From: Candidatus Thorarchaeota archaeon
GTDB taxonomy: Archaea > Asgardarchaeota > Thorarchaeia > Thorarchaeales > Thorarchaeaceae
Direction of reading: 5' to 3'
Length of the DNA: 5,251 bases
Assembly (NCBI GenBank): GCA_016841005.1
Contig: JAEORG010000314.1
Span: 1-5,251 of the forward strand
A program made the translations under genes and the position numbers. This document shows positions 5,193 to 5,251 of this stretch, piece by piece. Numbering within the stretch: position 1 is the first letter of the stretch; each line of letters starts with the position of its first letter. The notes under the pieces were generated by a model that was not told the origin of the DNA, searched no databases, and saw only the letters and a list, made by a program, of their open reading frames with translations.

Positions 5193-5251
5193 TGTTGAAC
5201 CCCAACTCTTACTTGATGATTGGTCCTGTTCAAGATTTGATACCGTTTCAT
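5193..5251 (-). other. Edge segment: upstream region or N-terminal extension of the coiled-coil gene
   Basis: Read on the minus strand in frame with the small coiled-coil gene, these bases encode ETVSNLEQDQSSSKSWGST without a stop. The Ser/Gln-rich composition would suit a disordered linker, but a run of 19 open codons is also expected by chance. No clear TATA-like element is seen in the 59 nt. Confidence 0.35.

Noticed and set aside
1..5251. CRISPR array, insertion sequence, toxin-antitoxin or phage-defence genes
   Set aside because: No spaced direct repeats, terminal inverted repeats, transposase or defence-family motifs were seen; the coding space is filled by housekeeping and transport genes.

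Overview
This window is archaeal. It carries a 20S proteasome alpha subunit followed directly by an SBDS ribosome-maturation gene, an order seen at the head of the archaeal exosome/proteasome cluster. Its proteins start at ATG, GTG or TTG, most behind clear Shine-Dalgarno sequences. One secreted protein has a C-terminal membrane anchor, five N-glycosylation sequons and no lipobox, which also fits an archaeon. The base composition leans moderately to AT. The phylum cannot be fixed from this sequence; an Asgard or a euryarchaeal/Thermoplasmata-like genome would both be compatible.

Layout, left to right: (1) positions 1-654, minus strand, SBDS-family protein, cut at the window edge so that its last residues are missing; (2) 661-1410, minus, proteasome alpha subunit (psmA), 6 nt upstream of SBDS; (3) 1411-1633, a non-coding gap holding the psmA leader/promoter with overlapping inverted repeats; (4) 1634-2026, minus, a four-helix membrane protein of unknown function; (5) 2103-3044, minus, ABC-3 family metal permease; (6) 3037-3840, minus, its ATPase, overlapping the permease by 8 nt; (7) 3841-3935, a divergent regulatory region with an 8-bp perfect inverted repeat between two TATA-like elements; (8) 3936-4985, plus, the cognate ZnuA/TroA-type substrate-binding protein; (9) 4986-5192, minus, a small coiled-coil protein that directly abuts the end of (8) and whose frame is open to the right window edge.

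Genes 5, 6 and 8 form one zinc/manganese-type ABC importer. The binding protein captures substrate outside the membrane, the permease forms the channel and the ATPase drives it. The membrane protein (4) lies downstream on the same strand and may be co-transcribed. Genes 2 and 1 form a housekeeping unit for protein degradation and ribosome biogenesis.

The most notable observations are these. The binding protein keeps the two N-lobe His ligands of its family but appears to have lost both C-lobe ligands. A candidate operator sits exactly between the divergent importer promoters. Shine-Dalgarno positions move the starts of psmA, the ATPase and the permease inward from the longest frames. I did not find a clearly new multi-gene system; most of the window is recognisable archaeal core and transport machinery.
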